From Pseudomonadota bacterium (GTDB taxonomy: Bacteria; Myxococcota; Myxococcia; Myxococcales; Anaeromyxobacteraceae), in NCBI GenBank assembly GCA_023419875.1, contig JAEZXM010000156.1, forward strand, positions 1 through 9,755: 9,755 bases of DNA, read 5' to 3'. Both the position numbers and the translations under genes were made by a program. The notes below the pieces were generated by a model, which was given only the letters and a program-made list of their open reading frames with translations, was not told the DNA's origin and searched no databases. This document shows, piece by piece, positions 1 to 7,349 of the stretch (within the stretch, counting starts at the first letter, position 1; every line of letters starts with the position of its first letter).

Positions 1-471
1 GCCCCGGAGGGTTTCCAGGATCTGCTTCCCGGTCTCGACCTCGTAGTCGCGCTCCACCGCCTCGTCGCTCATGATCGCGGTGCAGGGTACGTCCTCGGGC
101 AGGTGGTCGGCGTGCGTGGTCCCGTAGATCGGGATCGGGAGCCGCGCCTGGGCGAAGCCGGTGGCGTAGGTCGAGTGCGTGTGCACCACCCCGCCCACGC
201 CCTCGAGGGCCCGGTAGAGGACGAGGTGCGTGGGCGTGTCCGAGGAGGGCCGGAGCTTGCCCTCCACCACCCGGCCCTCGAGGTCGAGGACCACCATCTC
301 GTCCGCGGCCAGCGCCTCGTAGGCGACTCCGCTCGGCTTGATCGCGAGGACGCCCCGGCCCCGGTCGAACGCCGAGGCGTTGCCGAAGGTGTAGATGGCG
401 AGCCCGCGCCGCGGGATCTCCTGGTTCGCGGCCCAGGCCTGCTCCTTCAGCTCGCGGTAGGACGAGGCCAA
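1..471 (-). CDS. araD: L-ribulose-5-phosphate 4-epimerase AraD, 3' end cut by window edge
   Basis: Converts L-ribulose-5-phosphate to D-xylulose-5-phosphate in the cytoplasm, the last step of the arabinose branch before the pentose phosphate pathway. The first 157 residues are visible; the family is usually about 230. It belongs to the class II aldolase/AraD fold. Visible motifs are GNASAFDR (30-37), the phosphate-loop-like KPSG (45-48), SSDTPTH (76-82) and VVHTHST (95-101). D78, H97 and H99 match D76, H95 and H97 of E. coli AraD, the last two being zinc ligands; GTTHADH follows at 117-123. The third zinc His lies outside the window. The start is inferred: the frame opens right after the araA stop, and the only credible start is TTG at 471-469, after one intervening codon. 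No strong ribosome binding site is visible, so translation is probably coupled to araA. Last visible gene of the operon. Identity is firm, the TTG start likely. Confidence 0.95.
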   Translation of the reverse strand, partial: MASSYRELKEQAWAANQEIPRRGLAIYTFGNASAFDRGRGVLAIKPSGVAYEALAADEMVVLDLEGRVVEGKLRPSSDTPTHLVLYRALEGVGGVVHTHSTYATGFAQARLPIPIYGTTHADHLPEDVPCTAIMSDEAVERDYEVETGKQILETLRG

Positions 472-474
472 GGG

Positions 475-1977
475 CTAGACCCCGAGCTTGAAGGCGACGT
501 CGTTCCAGCGCAGCTCGTTCCGGAGCGCGTGCAGATCGAGGTCGGCGCCGATCCGGACCATCTCCAGCCCCGTCATCCGCGCGAAGTCCTCGAGCTCGCC
601 CGCGGTCACCGCCTGGCCGAAGGCCCCGTGGTGCGCCCCGCCCGCCTCGATCCACGCCTCGGCCCCGCGCCGGAAGTCCGGCCGCGGGATCCAGAGCGCG
701 CGGGCGGTCGGGAGGCGTGGCATCGGCTTCTCCGGTGCGACCACGTCCAGCTCCGCCACGACCAGCCGCATCCGTCCTCCGACGTCGACGAGCGACGCGT
801 TCACCGCCGGTCCAGGCCGCGCCTCGAAGACGAGGCGGGCCGGATCGCCCTTCCCGCCGATCCCGAGCTTGTGCACCTCGAGCGACGGCCGGGCGCGCGC
901 GATCGAGGGGCAGATCTCGAGCATGTGGGCGCCGAGGATCCGCTCCTCCCCCGCGACGAGGTGGTACGTGTAGTCCTCCATGAACGAGACGCCGCCCGGG
1001 CGGCCCGCGGTCATGACCTTGAGCAACCGGACGAGGGCCGCCGTCTTCCAGTCGCCCTCCGCCCCGAAGCCGTAGCCCGCGGCCATGAGTCGCTGGCTGG
1101 CGAAGCCGGGGAGCTGCCGGAGGCCGTGCAGGTCCTCGAAGGTGGTGGTGAACGCGCCGAAGCCGCCCTCCGACAGGAAGGACCGCATCGCGATCTCCTG
1201 CCGGGCCGCGTCGCGAAGGACCTCACGCTTCTCCCCGTTCTTCCGCAGCGCTGGGGCCACGTCGTAGCTGTCCTCGTACTCCGAGAGGAGCCGGTCCACG
1301 TCCTTGTCGGGCACCTCGGCGATCCGGGCGACGAGGTCGCCCACGCCCCAACCGTTCACCGACCAGCCGAGCTGGATCTGCGCCTCGACACGGTCGCCGC
1401 CGGTGACCGCCACCTCGCGCATGTTCATGCCGCCGAACCGGGCGATCTTGAGCCGGCGGGACTCGGCCACGGCCAGGGCGGCCCGTGCCCAGCCCGCGAG
1501 GCCGTCCACCACCTCGGCGTCCTCCCAGTGGCCGACGACGATCTTGCGGGGCAGCCGCAGCCGCGCACCGATGAACCCGTACTCCCGGTCGCCGTGGGCG
1601 GACTGGTTCAGGTTCATGAAGTCCATGTCGATCTCGGCCCAGGGCAACGCGCGGTTGAACTGCGTGTGCAGGTGGGCGAGCGGTCGCTGCAGCCGCGTCA
1701 GGCCGGCGATCCACATCTTGGCCGGCGAGAAGGTGTGCATCCAGGTCACCACCCCCACGCACGCGCGGCTGGCGTTGGCGGCGAGGCAGACCTCCTCGAT
1801 CGCGTCCGGCCCGGTCAGGATCGGCTTCCAGACGACCCGCGCCGGGATCTTCCCCGTGCGATCGAGGCCCTCGGCGATCTGCTGCGAGTTCCTGGCGACC
1901 TGCTTCAGCGTCTCGTCGCCGTACAGGTGCTGGCTGCCGGTGAGGAACCAGATCTCCTGCGCTTTCGACTCGGCCAC
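475..1977 (-). CDS. araA: L-arabinose isomerase AraA
   Basis: Cytoplasmic, Mn-dependent isomerase that turns L-arabinose into L-ribulose. It encodes 500 residues, the same length as the E. coli enzyme. The N-terminus IWFLTGSQHLYG (9-20) is the classic family opening. The conserved core includes FTTTFEDLHGL (276-286), GFGAEGDWKTAAL (303-315), FMEDYTYH (332-339) and GAHMLE (349-354). E307, E334 and H351, with H449/H450 near the C-terminus, correspond to the metal-binding and catalytic residues of E. coli AraA (E306, E333, H350, H450). The GTG at 1977-1975 is chosen because AGGGA lies 5 nt upstream and it gives exactly the family N-terminus. The frame stays open further upstream, but that is antisense of the spacer and araB reading. 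It lies 86 bp after araB and 3 bp before araD. No key residue is missing. Confidence 0.98.
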   Translation of the reverse strand: MAESKAQEIWFLTGSQHLYGDETLKQVARNSQQIAEGLDRTGKIPARVVWKPILTGPDAIEEVCLAANASRACVGVVTWMHTFSPAKMWIAGLTRLQRPLAHLHTQFNRALPWAEIDMDFMNLNQSAHGDREYGFIGARLRLPRKIVVGHWEDAEVVDGLAGWARAALAVAESRRLKIARFGGMNMREVAVTGGDRVEAQIQLGWSVNGWGVGDLVARIAEVPDKDVDRLLSEYEDSYDVAPALRKNGEKREVLRDAARQEIAMRSFLSEGGFGAFTTTFEDLHGLRQLPGFASQRLMAAGYGFGAEGDWKTAALVRLLKVMTAGRPGGVSFMEDYTYHLVAGEERILGAHMLEICPSIARARPSLEVHKLGIGGKGDPARLVFEARPGPAVNASLVDVGGRMRLVVAELDVVAPEKPMPRLPTARALWIPRPDFRRGAEAWIEAGGAHHGAFGQAVTAGELEDFARMTGLEMVRIGADLDLHALRNELRWNDVAFKLGV

Positions 1978-1982
1978 GGCGT

Positions 1983-1987
1983 TCCCT
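1983..1987 (-). promoter_or_regulatory. Ribosome binding site of araA
   Basis: AGGGA on the minus strand, 5 nt before the GTG at 1977. It decides the start, because the open frame continues far upstream and no ATG is near the conserved N-terminus. Confidence 0.6.
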
Positions 1988-1993
1988 GTTTCT

Positions 1994-2020
1994 CGCACGG
2001 AGGGGTGCCGGGCCCGTGCG
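1994..2020 (-). other. Intercistronic hairpin before araA
   Basis: The 7-nt arms CGCACGG (1994-2000) and CCGTGCG (2014-2020) are perfectly complementary around a 13-nt loop, in the araB-araA spacer. It would form in the operon mRNA 17 nt before the araA start. There is no U-run, so it does not look like a terminator. A role in mRNA stability or in tuning araA relative to araB is inference; GC-rich DNA gives such stems by chance fairly often. Confidence 0.4.
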
Positions 2021-2027
2021 CGCCCTG

Positions 2028-2045
2028 CGGACGAGGAACCGTCCG
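2028..2045 (-). other. Second small hairpin in the araB-araA spacer
   Basis: CGGACG (2028-2033) and CGTCCG (2040-2045) pair as a 6-bp stem with a 6-nt loop. It lies 18 nt after the araB stop in mRNA order and just upstream of the hairpin at 1994-2020. No U-tract follows. It may mark a processed or stabilised 3' end after araB, but this is only structural inference. Confidence 0.35.
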
Positions 2046-2063
2046 GCTCGAGGTTGCCTGTTC

Positions 2064-3737
2064 TTACGCTCTCGTCAGCTCGAACTCCACGAACGCTCCC
2101 AGCTTCCGGTAATCGGCGTACACCGCATCGTAGTGGCGGGCGCGGGCCGGGTCCGGCCGATAGACCGCCTCGGTCTTCGCGGCCATGGCGCTCTGCGCGT
2201 CCTCGACGCGGGGGTACAGCCCGGCGGCGGTGGCCGCGAAGATCGCCGCGCCCAGCGCGACCGCCTGGTCTCCCTCCGAGACCGCCACGTCCATGTTCAT
2301 CACGTCGGCCACGGTCTGTACGACGAAGGGGCTCTTGCGGGCCACCCCTCCGATGCCGATGGCGCTGTCGATCCGGATGCCTTCCTTCCGGAACCGCTCC
2401 ACGATCGCGCGCGACCCGAAGGCCGTCGCCTCGACGAGCGCCCGGTACACGCGCGGCGCGTCGGTCCCGAGCGACAGGTTCGCGATCGCCCCCTTGAGGC
2501 GCTGGTTCGCGTCGGGAGTCCGCCGCCCGTTCACCCAGTCCACCGCGAGAACCGCGGACCCGTCCGGCGGGAGCGCCCGCGCAGCCTTCTCCAGCTCGGG
2601 GATGATCCGCTCCTCGATCTGCTCCCCGATCGCGCCCGCGGCGCCGGCGCCGGGGACGCCGGGCAGCACGCTCTCGAGCGGCCACATGAGGAGCCGCTTG
2701 AACCAGGCGTAGACGTCGCCGAAGGCGGACTGCCCCGCCTCGTAGCCGATCATCCCGGGGATCACCGAGCCGTCCACCTGCCCGCAGATCCCGCGCACCA
2801 GCTTCTCCGGCTCGGGCCCGCGCGCCGCCACCACGACGTCACAGGTGCTCGTGCCCATGATCTTGACGAGCTTGTACGGGCCGATCCCGCCGCCGACCGC
2901 GCCCATGTGCGCGTCGAAGGCGCCGACCGTGACCACGACCTTCTCCGAGAGTCCGAGCCGCCGCGCCCAATCGGCGGAGAGCGTGCCGAAGGGCTGCTCG
3001 GCGGTGAAGGTTTCCGTGCCCAGCGAGGCGCGCAGCGCCGGCAGGGCCGGATGGAGGCGCTGGAGGAAGGCGGGATCGGGATAGCCGCCCCATTCCGCGT
3101 GCCACATCGCCTTGTGGCCGGCAGCGCAGCGGCTCCGCTTCCACCTCGCGAGGTCCGGCATCCCGGTGAGCACGGCCGGGAGCCAGTCGCAGTGCTCCAC
3201 CAGGGTCGCCGCCGCCCGGGCGACGGCCGCGTCCTCCCGGAGCACGTGCAGCGCCTTGGCCCAGAACCACTCCGAGGAATAGATGCCGCCCTCGTAACGG
3301 GTGAAGTCGGGGCCGCCCCAGCTCCGGGCCAAGGCGTTGATCTCCTCGGCCTCCTCGACGGCGGTGTGGTCCTTCCAGAGGACGAACATCGCGTTCGGGT
3401 TCTCCTCGAACCCCTTTGCAAGTGCGAGCGGGGCGCCGCGCGCGTCGGCGAGCGCCGGGGTGGAGCCGGTGGTGTCGATCGCGATCCCCGCCACGCGGGA
3501 AGCGACCCCGCGCCCCGCGTCCGCCAGGGCGGCCACCGTGGCCGCCTCCATCGCCTCGAGGTGGTCCTTCGGGTGCTGGCGGAACTGGTTTCGATGCGGG
3601 TCGCAGTACGTGCCCTCGGCCCAGCGCGGATAGGCGCGGACGGCGGAGCCGAGCACGGTTCCCCGCGCAGCGTCCACCACCACGGTCCGGACGGAGTCGG
3701 TCCCGAAGTCGATCCCCACCACGCACGCGTCGCTCAC
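2064..3737 (-). CDS. araB: L-ribulokinase AraB (FGGY carbohydrate kinase)
   Basis: Phosphorylates L-ribulose with ATP to L-ribulose-5-phosphate in the cytoplasm, between AraA and AraD. It encodes 557 residues (E. coli 566). The N-terminal FGGY domain opens with GIDFGTDSVRTVVVD (8-22), the phosphate-binding loop of the actin-like fold. The ribulokinase-type stretch PNAMFVLWKDHTA (114-126) marks it as AraB rather than xylulokinase or glycerol kinase. GAFDAHMGA (272-280) carries the likely catalytic base D275. GTSTCD (295-300), GYEAGQSAFGD (331-341) and the C-terminal GIGGVARKSP (461-470) and DQAVALGAAIF (490-500) complete the fold. The GTG start at 3737-3735 has GAGGA 5 nt upstream and begins 11 nt after the stop of the ATPase gene, so the two are co-transcribed. 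No truncation or missing motif is seen. Confidence 0.97.
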   Translation of the reverse strand: MSDACVVGIDFGTDSVRTVVVDAARGTVLGSAVRAYPRWAEGTYCDPHRNQFRQHPKDHLEAMEAATVAALADAGRGVASRVAGIAIDTTGSTPALADARGAPLALAKGFEENPNAMFVLWKDHTAVEEAEEINALARSWGGPDFTRYEGGIYSSEWFWAKALHVLREDAAVARAAATLVEHCDWLPAVLTGMPDLARWKRSRCAAGHKAMWHAEWGGYPDPAFLQRLHPALPALRASLGTETFTAEQPFGTLSADWARRLGLSEKVVVTVGAFDAHMGAVGGGIGPYKLVKIMGTSTCDVVVAARGPEPEKLVRGICGQVDGSVIPGMIGYEAGQSAFGDVYAWFKRLLMWPLESVLPGVPGAGAAGAIGEQIEERIIPELEKAARALPPDGSAVLAVDWVNGRRTPDANQRLKGAIANLSLGTDAPRVYRALVEATAFGSRAIVERFRKEGIRIDSAIGIGGVARKSPFVVQTVADVMNMDVAVSEGDQAVALGAAIFAATAAGLYPRVEDAQSAMAAKTEAVYRPDPARARHYDAVYADYRKLGAFVEFELTRA

Positions 3738-3742
3738 GGCTG

Positions 3743-3747
3743 TCCTC
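3743..3747 (-). promoter_or_regulatory. Ribosome binding site of araB
   Basis: GAGGA on the minus strand, 5 nt before the GTG at 3737 and immediately after the ATPase stop codon. It fixes the non-ATG start of araB. Confidence 0.65.
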
Positions 3748-3748
3748 G

Positions 3749-5242
3749 CTAGGCGCTGGCCTTCAAGGCGGCGCCCATGATGGTTTCCTGACTGGCCTCG
3801 CCCTTCTCCAGCAAGGCCTTGGCCCTGCCCTCGTGCATCACCAGCACCCGGTCGGACAAGGCCAAGATCTCCGGGAGCTCGGAGGAGATGAGCAGGATCG
3901 CGACGCCGTGATCGGCGAGGTCGGCGATGATCCGGTGCACCTCCGCCTTCGCGGCCACGTCGATGCCGCGCGTGGGCTCGTCGAGCACCAGGATCCGCGG
4001 CCGGGTCGCGAGCCACTTGGCGATGACCACCTTCTGCTGGTTGCCGCCGGAGAGGTCGTTCACCGCCTGCTCGTGGCTCGCCAGCTTGATGCGCAGCGCG
4101 CGCACGAACTCGCCCGTGACGACGTCCTCCTTGCGGCGCGAGAGGAACCCCCGGAGGCTCCGCACGGCGCGGTGGACGGCGAGCGTGAGGTTCTCGCGCA
4201 CCGTCATCGGCAAGACGAGCCCCTGCACCTTGCGATCCTCGGGGACGAACCCGAACCCGGCCGCCACCGCGTCGCGCGGGCTCTTGATGCGGACCTCCCG
4301 GCCGTCCACGAAGATACAGCCGCGGGTCCGCGGATCGGCTCCGAGGAGGAGCCGGGCCATCTCCGTCCGACCCGAGCCGATGAGCCCGGCGACGCCGAGG
4401 ATCTCTCCCTTCCGGAGCGTGAAGCTCACCTCCCGCACCGGGCCACCGGACAGCCCCTCGACGCGGAGCACCTCGGCGCCCGGGGCGGTGGTGCGCTGCT
4501 GGGCGGCGAAGGAGCCGAGCTCGCGGCCCACCATGAGGGAGATGAGCTGATCGACGGTGCCCTTCTTCGGATCCAGCTCGCCGGCGTTCCGCCCGTCGCG
4601 GAGGACCACGATCCGATCGGTGATCTGGAAGACCTCGGCCAGCTTATGCGAGATGAACACCACCGAGGTGCCGCGCTGCTTGAGCTCGCGGATCACCCGG
4701 AACAAACGGTCCGTCTCCTTCTCGGTGAGCGAGGACGTCGGCTCGTCCATGACGAGGAGCTTCACCTCCGTGAGAAGCGCCTTCCCGATCTCGATCATCT
4801 GCTGCACGGCGGTGGAGAGCCGCTGCGCCTCCACCTCGAGATCGACGGCCACGCCGAGGTGCTCGAACAGCTCGCGCGCCTTGCGGCGCATGGCGGGGTA
4901 GTCGAGAAGCCCGCCCCTGCGGCGCAGCTCGCGCCCGAGGAACAGGTTGTCCACGGGCTTCAGGTTGGGGCATACGTTCAGCTCCTGGAAGATGAGCGAG
5001 ACGCCGGCGTCCTGGGCCTCCTGCACGGCGCGGAACGCCGCCGGCCGGCCCTGCCAGCGGATCTGGCCCGCGTCCGCCCGGTAGACGCCGGCCAGGACCT
5101 TCATGAGCGTGGACTTGCCCGCGCCGTTCTCCCCGAGCAGCCCCACCACCTCGCCCGGCGCCACCGTGAAGTCCACCCGGTCGAGCGCGCGCACGCCCGG
5201 GAAGGACTTCTCCATGCCCGTCATCTGGAGCAGGGCGGCCAT
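3749..5242 (-). CDS. Pentose ABC transporter ATP-binding protein, two ABC domains (AraG/XylG/RbsA type)
   Basis: Powers sugar import at the inner face of the membrane. It encodes 497 residues, typical of CUT2 ATPases with two fused nucleotide-binding domains. Domain 1 has Walker A GENGAGKST (37-45), a signature LSTAVQQ (142-148), Walker B LLVMDEP (162-168) and the switch His H199. Domain 2 has the degenerate P-loop GLIGSGRTE (286-294), with Arg at the Lys position, a good signature LSGGNQQ (397-403), Walker B ILVLDEP (417-423), and Ser where the switch His would be (LISSE, 452-456). This asymmetry is normal for the family: only one composite ATP site is expected to be fully active. The ATG at 5242 lies 5 nt after the permease stop. 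The substrate (L-arabinose) is inferred from the operon, since family members for ribose, xylose and arabinose look alike, so no symbol is assigned. Confidence 0.95.
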   Translation of the reverse strand: MAALLQMTGMEKSFPGVRALDRVDFTVAPGEVVGLLGENGAGKSTLMKVLAGVYRADAGQIRWQGRPAAFRAVQEAQDAGVSLIFQELNVCPNLKPVDNLFLGRELRRRGGLLDYPAMRRKARELFEHLGVAVDLEVEAQRLSTAVQQMIEIGKALLTEVKLLVMDEPTSSLTEKETDRLFRVIRELKQRGTSVVFISHKLAEVFQITDRIVVLRDGRNAGELDPKKGTVDQLISLMVGRELGSFAAQQRTTAPGAEVLRVEGLSGGPVREVSFTLRKGEILGVAGLIGSGRTEMARLLLGADPRTRGCIFVDGREVRIKSPRDAVAAGFGFVPEDRKVQGLVLPMTVRENLTLAVHRAVRSLRGFLSRRKEDVVTGEFVRALRIKLASHEQAVNDLSGGNQQKVVIAKWLATRPRILVLDEPTRGIDVAAKAEVHRIIADLADHGVAILLISSELPEILALSDRVLVMHEGRAKALLEKGEASQETIMGAALKASA

Positions 5243-5247
5243 CCGCG

Positions 5248-6249
5248 TCACTTCCCCTTCTTCGTCTTCACGTCGAGCACCGCGGCGAGGACGATCGCGA
5301 CGGCGATGATCGACTGGTGCCAGTGCGAGCGGACGCCCATCATCAGGAGGCCGTTCCCGAGCACGCCCATGATGCACGCGCCGATGAGGACGCCCAGGAC
5401 CGTCCCCGACCCGCCCGCCAGCGAGGTGCCGCCGATCACGGCCGCGGCGATCGCGCTCAGCTCCCATCCCTTGCCCGTGTCCGGCTGCGCGGAATTGAAC
5501 CGGGAGGCGAGGAGGATCCCGCTGACGGCCGCGAGGCCGGCGGAGATCACGTAGAGCGTGAACTTGATCCGGCCGACGTCGATCCCGGAGAGGAACGTCG
5601 CCTGCTCGTTGCCGCCGAGCGCGTACGTCCGGCGGCCGAAGGCGGTGTAGGTGAGCAGCACGTGGGCGGCCACCGCCAGGAAGACCGCGATCCACACGGG
5701 GTTGGGGAGCCCGAGCGTCTTCCCCCAGGCGAAGTCGACGAACGACCTCGGGAGCTGGGTGATCGGGTTGCCGTCGGTGAGCCCCAGCACGTTGCTGTAG
5801 GCGAACCAGAGCATGCTCAGCGTCACGATGAACGGCGGGAGCTTCACCCACGCGATGAGCGCCCCGTTGATCGCGCCCATGAGGAGCCCGGCGAAGATGC
5901 CGAAGGCCACCGCGGCCGGCAGCGGGAAACCCAGGCCGACCATGCCCCAGGCCGCGGCCATGCCGGACCAGCCCATGACGGAGCCGACCGACAGATCGAT
6001 CCCGCCGTGGAGGATCACGAACAGCTCGCCCAGCGCCACGATGGCCACGAACGAGATCTGCCGCGAGACTTGAAACGCGTTGTCCCGGGTGAGGAACCTC
6101 ACGCGCCCCTCGCCGAGCAGGGCACCGAGGTCGACGATCACCGCGAACACCAGGGTGAGGATCACGAGCGCGAGCAGGATCGCCGTCTCCTTGCTGCGGA
6201 GCAGGCTCGCGACGACGTTGCGCCGGATCGGGGCCAGGGTTGCGTCCAT
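5248..6249 (-). CDS. Pentose ABC transporter permease (BPD_transp_2 family, AraH/XylH/RbsC type)
   Basis: Inner-membrane channel subunit, presumably a dimer pairing with the upstream binding protein and downstream ATPase. It encodes 333 residues, usual for the family. Hydrophobic segments are seen at about 22-40, 64-80, 91-128, 138-156, 184-202, 231-248, 265-300 and 312-325. The family hallmark GGIDLSVGS lies at 82-90. The cytoplasmic loop GRRTYALGGNEQATFLSGI (205-223) matches the ATPase-contacting loop of RbsC-like permeases, and AAVIGGTSLAGGSGTVLG (269-286) is conserved. The C-terminus KTKKGK is basic. The ATG at 6249 has GGAG and GAGG upstream. It follows the binding-protein gene by 77 bp containing a hairpin and leads directly into the ATPase gene. 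Arabinose specificity comes only from context. Confidence 0.95.
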   Translation of the reverse strand: MDATLAPIRRNVVASLLRSKETAILLALVILTLVFAVIVDLGALLGEGRVRFLTRDNAFQVSRQISFVAIVALGELFVILHGGIDLSVGSVMGWSGMAAAWGMVGLGFPLPAAVAFGIFAGLLMGAINGALIAWVKLPPFIVTLSMLWFAYSNVLGLTDGNPITQLPRSFVDFAWGKTLGLPNPVWIAVFLAVAAHVLLTYTAFGRRTYALGGNEQATFLSGIDVGRIKFTLYVISAGLAAVSGILLASRFNSAQPDTGKGWELSAIAAAVIGGTSLAGGSGTVLGVLIGACIMGVLGNGLLMMGVRSHWHQSIIAVAIVLAAVLDVKTKKGK

Positions 6250-6279
6250 GATCTCCAGCCTCGGAAGAAGCGGGAGCGA

Positions 6280-6303
6280 GGCGGCGGCCCGTGTTCCGCC
6301 GCC
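6280..6303 (-). other. GC-rich hairpin between binding-protein and permease genes
   Basis: A perfect 8-bp all-GC stem, GGCGGCGG (6280-6287) with CCGCCGCC (6296-6303), around an 8-nt loop. In the mRNA it begins 24 nt after the binding-protein stop and ends about 30 nt before the permease start. No U-tract follows, so it is not a canonical terminator. Hairpins at this position in binding-protein transporter operons commonly protect the upstream message or cause partial drop-off, giving more binding protein than membrane subunits; that role here is inferred from position. Confidence 0.6.
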
Positions 6304-6327
6304 CCGCGTCCCGGAGCCCGCCTGCGC

Positions 6328-7266
6328 CTACTTCGCGGCGAACTCCTTCTTCATCTCGTCCATGTAGTTGCCGACGTTGGCCTTGGTGACGAAGAGGACG
6401 CCGGTGTCCGTCTCCTTGGCGAGCTTCTTCCCCTTGCCCGCGTCGAGCAGCGCCTCCACGGAGAGCCAGCCCATCTTGAAGGTCTTCTGCACGATGCAGA
6501 ACGCGACCGAGCCGTCGCGGATCCCCTCGAGCGTGTCCTTCAGGTCGTCGAAGCCGGCGAGCAGGATCTTGCCCGCCTTGCCCTGCTGCCTGAGCACGTT
6601 CGCGGCGGCGGGGGCGCCCTCGGCGGAGACCGCGAAGATGGCGGTCAGGTCCGGGTAGGTCTGGAGGATCGTCTCCGTCTTGTTGGTGGCGACCGAGAAG
6701 TCGCCGGCGACATCCACGACCTGGATCACCTGGATGCCGGGGAACTTTGCGACCGCCTCCTTGAACCCCTGCGTGCGGAGGTTCAGGTTGGTCGCGCCCA
6801 GGCCGCCCTGGAGGATGACGATCTTGCCCTTCCCCTTCATGAGCTCGGCCATCTTCTTGCCCGCGGCCACGCCGGCGCTCTTGTTGTCCGTGCCGATATA
6901 CGTGAGCGCCTCGGAGGAGGGCGCGGGCGCGTCGAAGGTGATCACCTTGATGCCTGCCCGGGTCGCCTCGGCGATCACCGGCACGAGGCCGGCGTCATCC
7001 AGCGCGGAGATGGCGATCCCGTCCACCCGCTTCGCGATCAGGTCCTCGATCACCTGGACCTGCATCGGCAGCTCGAACTTCTGCGGATCCACCTTGTCGA
7101 CCTTGACGCCGTACTTCTTGGCGGCCGCCTTGAAGCCCTCGTAGCAGGGCTCGTAATACGGGTGCACGCCCTTGGGGACCATCACGAACGTCTTCTCCGC
7201 CGCGCTCGCCATCGCGGGAAGCAGCGCCACCACGAGCGTGAGCCACCGACAAACCATTGAAGTCAT
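6328..7266 (-). CDS. Periplasmic sugar-binding protein of the ABC transporter (Peripla_BP_4 type)
   Basis: Captures the sugar in the periplasm and delivers it to the permease. It encodes 312 residues. A Sec signal peptide is clear: Arg7, a hydrophobic core WLTLVVALLPAMA, and an A-S-A cleavage motif at about 20-22, with no lipobox Cys at the cleavage point. The mature part is a two-lobed ribose/galactose-binding type fold, with MVPKGVHPYYEPCYEGF (29-45), the lobe-1 strand GIKVITFDAP (105-114), the R164 helix (NLRTQGFKEA), AGFDDL (237-242) and Q260. By comparison with RbsB, D112, R164, D240 and Q260 are probable ligand contacts. The ATG at 7266 is chosen over a second ATG three codons on because AGGAG lies 6 nt before it. 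First gene of the operon. Arabinose as ligand is inferred from the genes downstream; ribose or xylose binding cannot be excluded from sequence alone. Confidence 0.94.
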   Translation of the reverse strand: MTSMVCRWLTLVVALLPAMASAAEKTFVMVPKGVHPYYEPCYEGFKAAAKKYGVKVDKVDPQKFELPMQVQVIEDLIAKRVDGIAISALDDAGLVPVIAEATRAGIKVITFDAPAPSSEALTYIGTDNKSAGVAAGKKMAELMKGKGKIVILQGGLGATNLNLRTQGFKEAVAKFPGIQVIQVVDVAGDFSVATNKTETILQTYPDLTAIFAVSAEGAPAAANVLRQQGKAGKILLAGFDDLKDTLEGIRDGSVAFCIVQKTFKMGWLSVEALLDAGKGKKLAKETDTGVLFVTKANVGNYMDEMKKEFAAK

Positions 7267-7272
7267 TGGGAT

Positions 7273-7277
7273 CTCCT
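7273..7277 (-). promoter_or_regulatory. Ribosome binding site of the binding-protein gene
   Basis: AGGAG on the minus strand, 6 nt from the ATG at 7266, within GAGGAGAT. It is the strongest ribosome binding site in the operon, consistent with high expression of a periplasmic binding protein. Confidence 0.75.
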
Positions 7278-7349
7278 CATGTTTGTCTACTTGCGGCCGC
7301 TGCAGCCGCCATGCCCTCGGACTGTGCGTCGGGGCGGTGCTGGGGTCGA

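Noticed and set aside
103..2112. Long plus-strand open frame of 669 codons over araD and araA
   Set aside because: It is antisense to two unmistakable enzymes, and its protein is a low-complexity mix of Arg, Gly, Glu and Pro typical of shadow frames in GC-rich DNA. The long plus-strand frames at 2016-3752, 3416-5554 and 5317-7260 are rejected for the same reason.
1978..2685. N-terminal extension of AraA by 236 codons
   Set aside because: The extension overlaps araB antisense-frame sequence and the spacer. The GTG at 1977 has a ribosome binding site and gives the exact family length and N-terminus.
4721..4740. Extra operator half-sites (GTGAGCG) inside genes, for example near 4726, 6902 and 9531
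   Set aside because: Only one half is present each time, inside coding sequence, at a frequency expected by chance in GC-rich DNA.
5243..5851. N-terminal extension of the ATPase by about 200 residues
   Set aside because: It only reads the permease gene in another frame. The ATG at 5242 directly precedes the conserved first ABC domain and follows the permease stop by 5 nt.
7283..7312. Leader region with NotI- and PstI-like palindromes as a riboswitch or cloning scar
   Set aside because: Such short GC palindromes are expected in this DNA. Only a 5-bp stem can be drawn, no riboswitch core is visible, and nothing around it looks like vector sequence.
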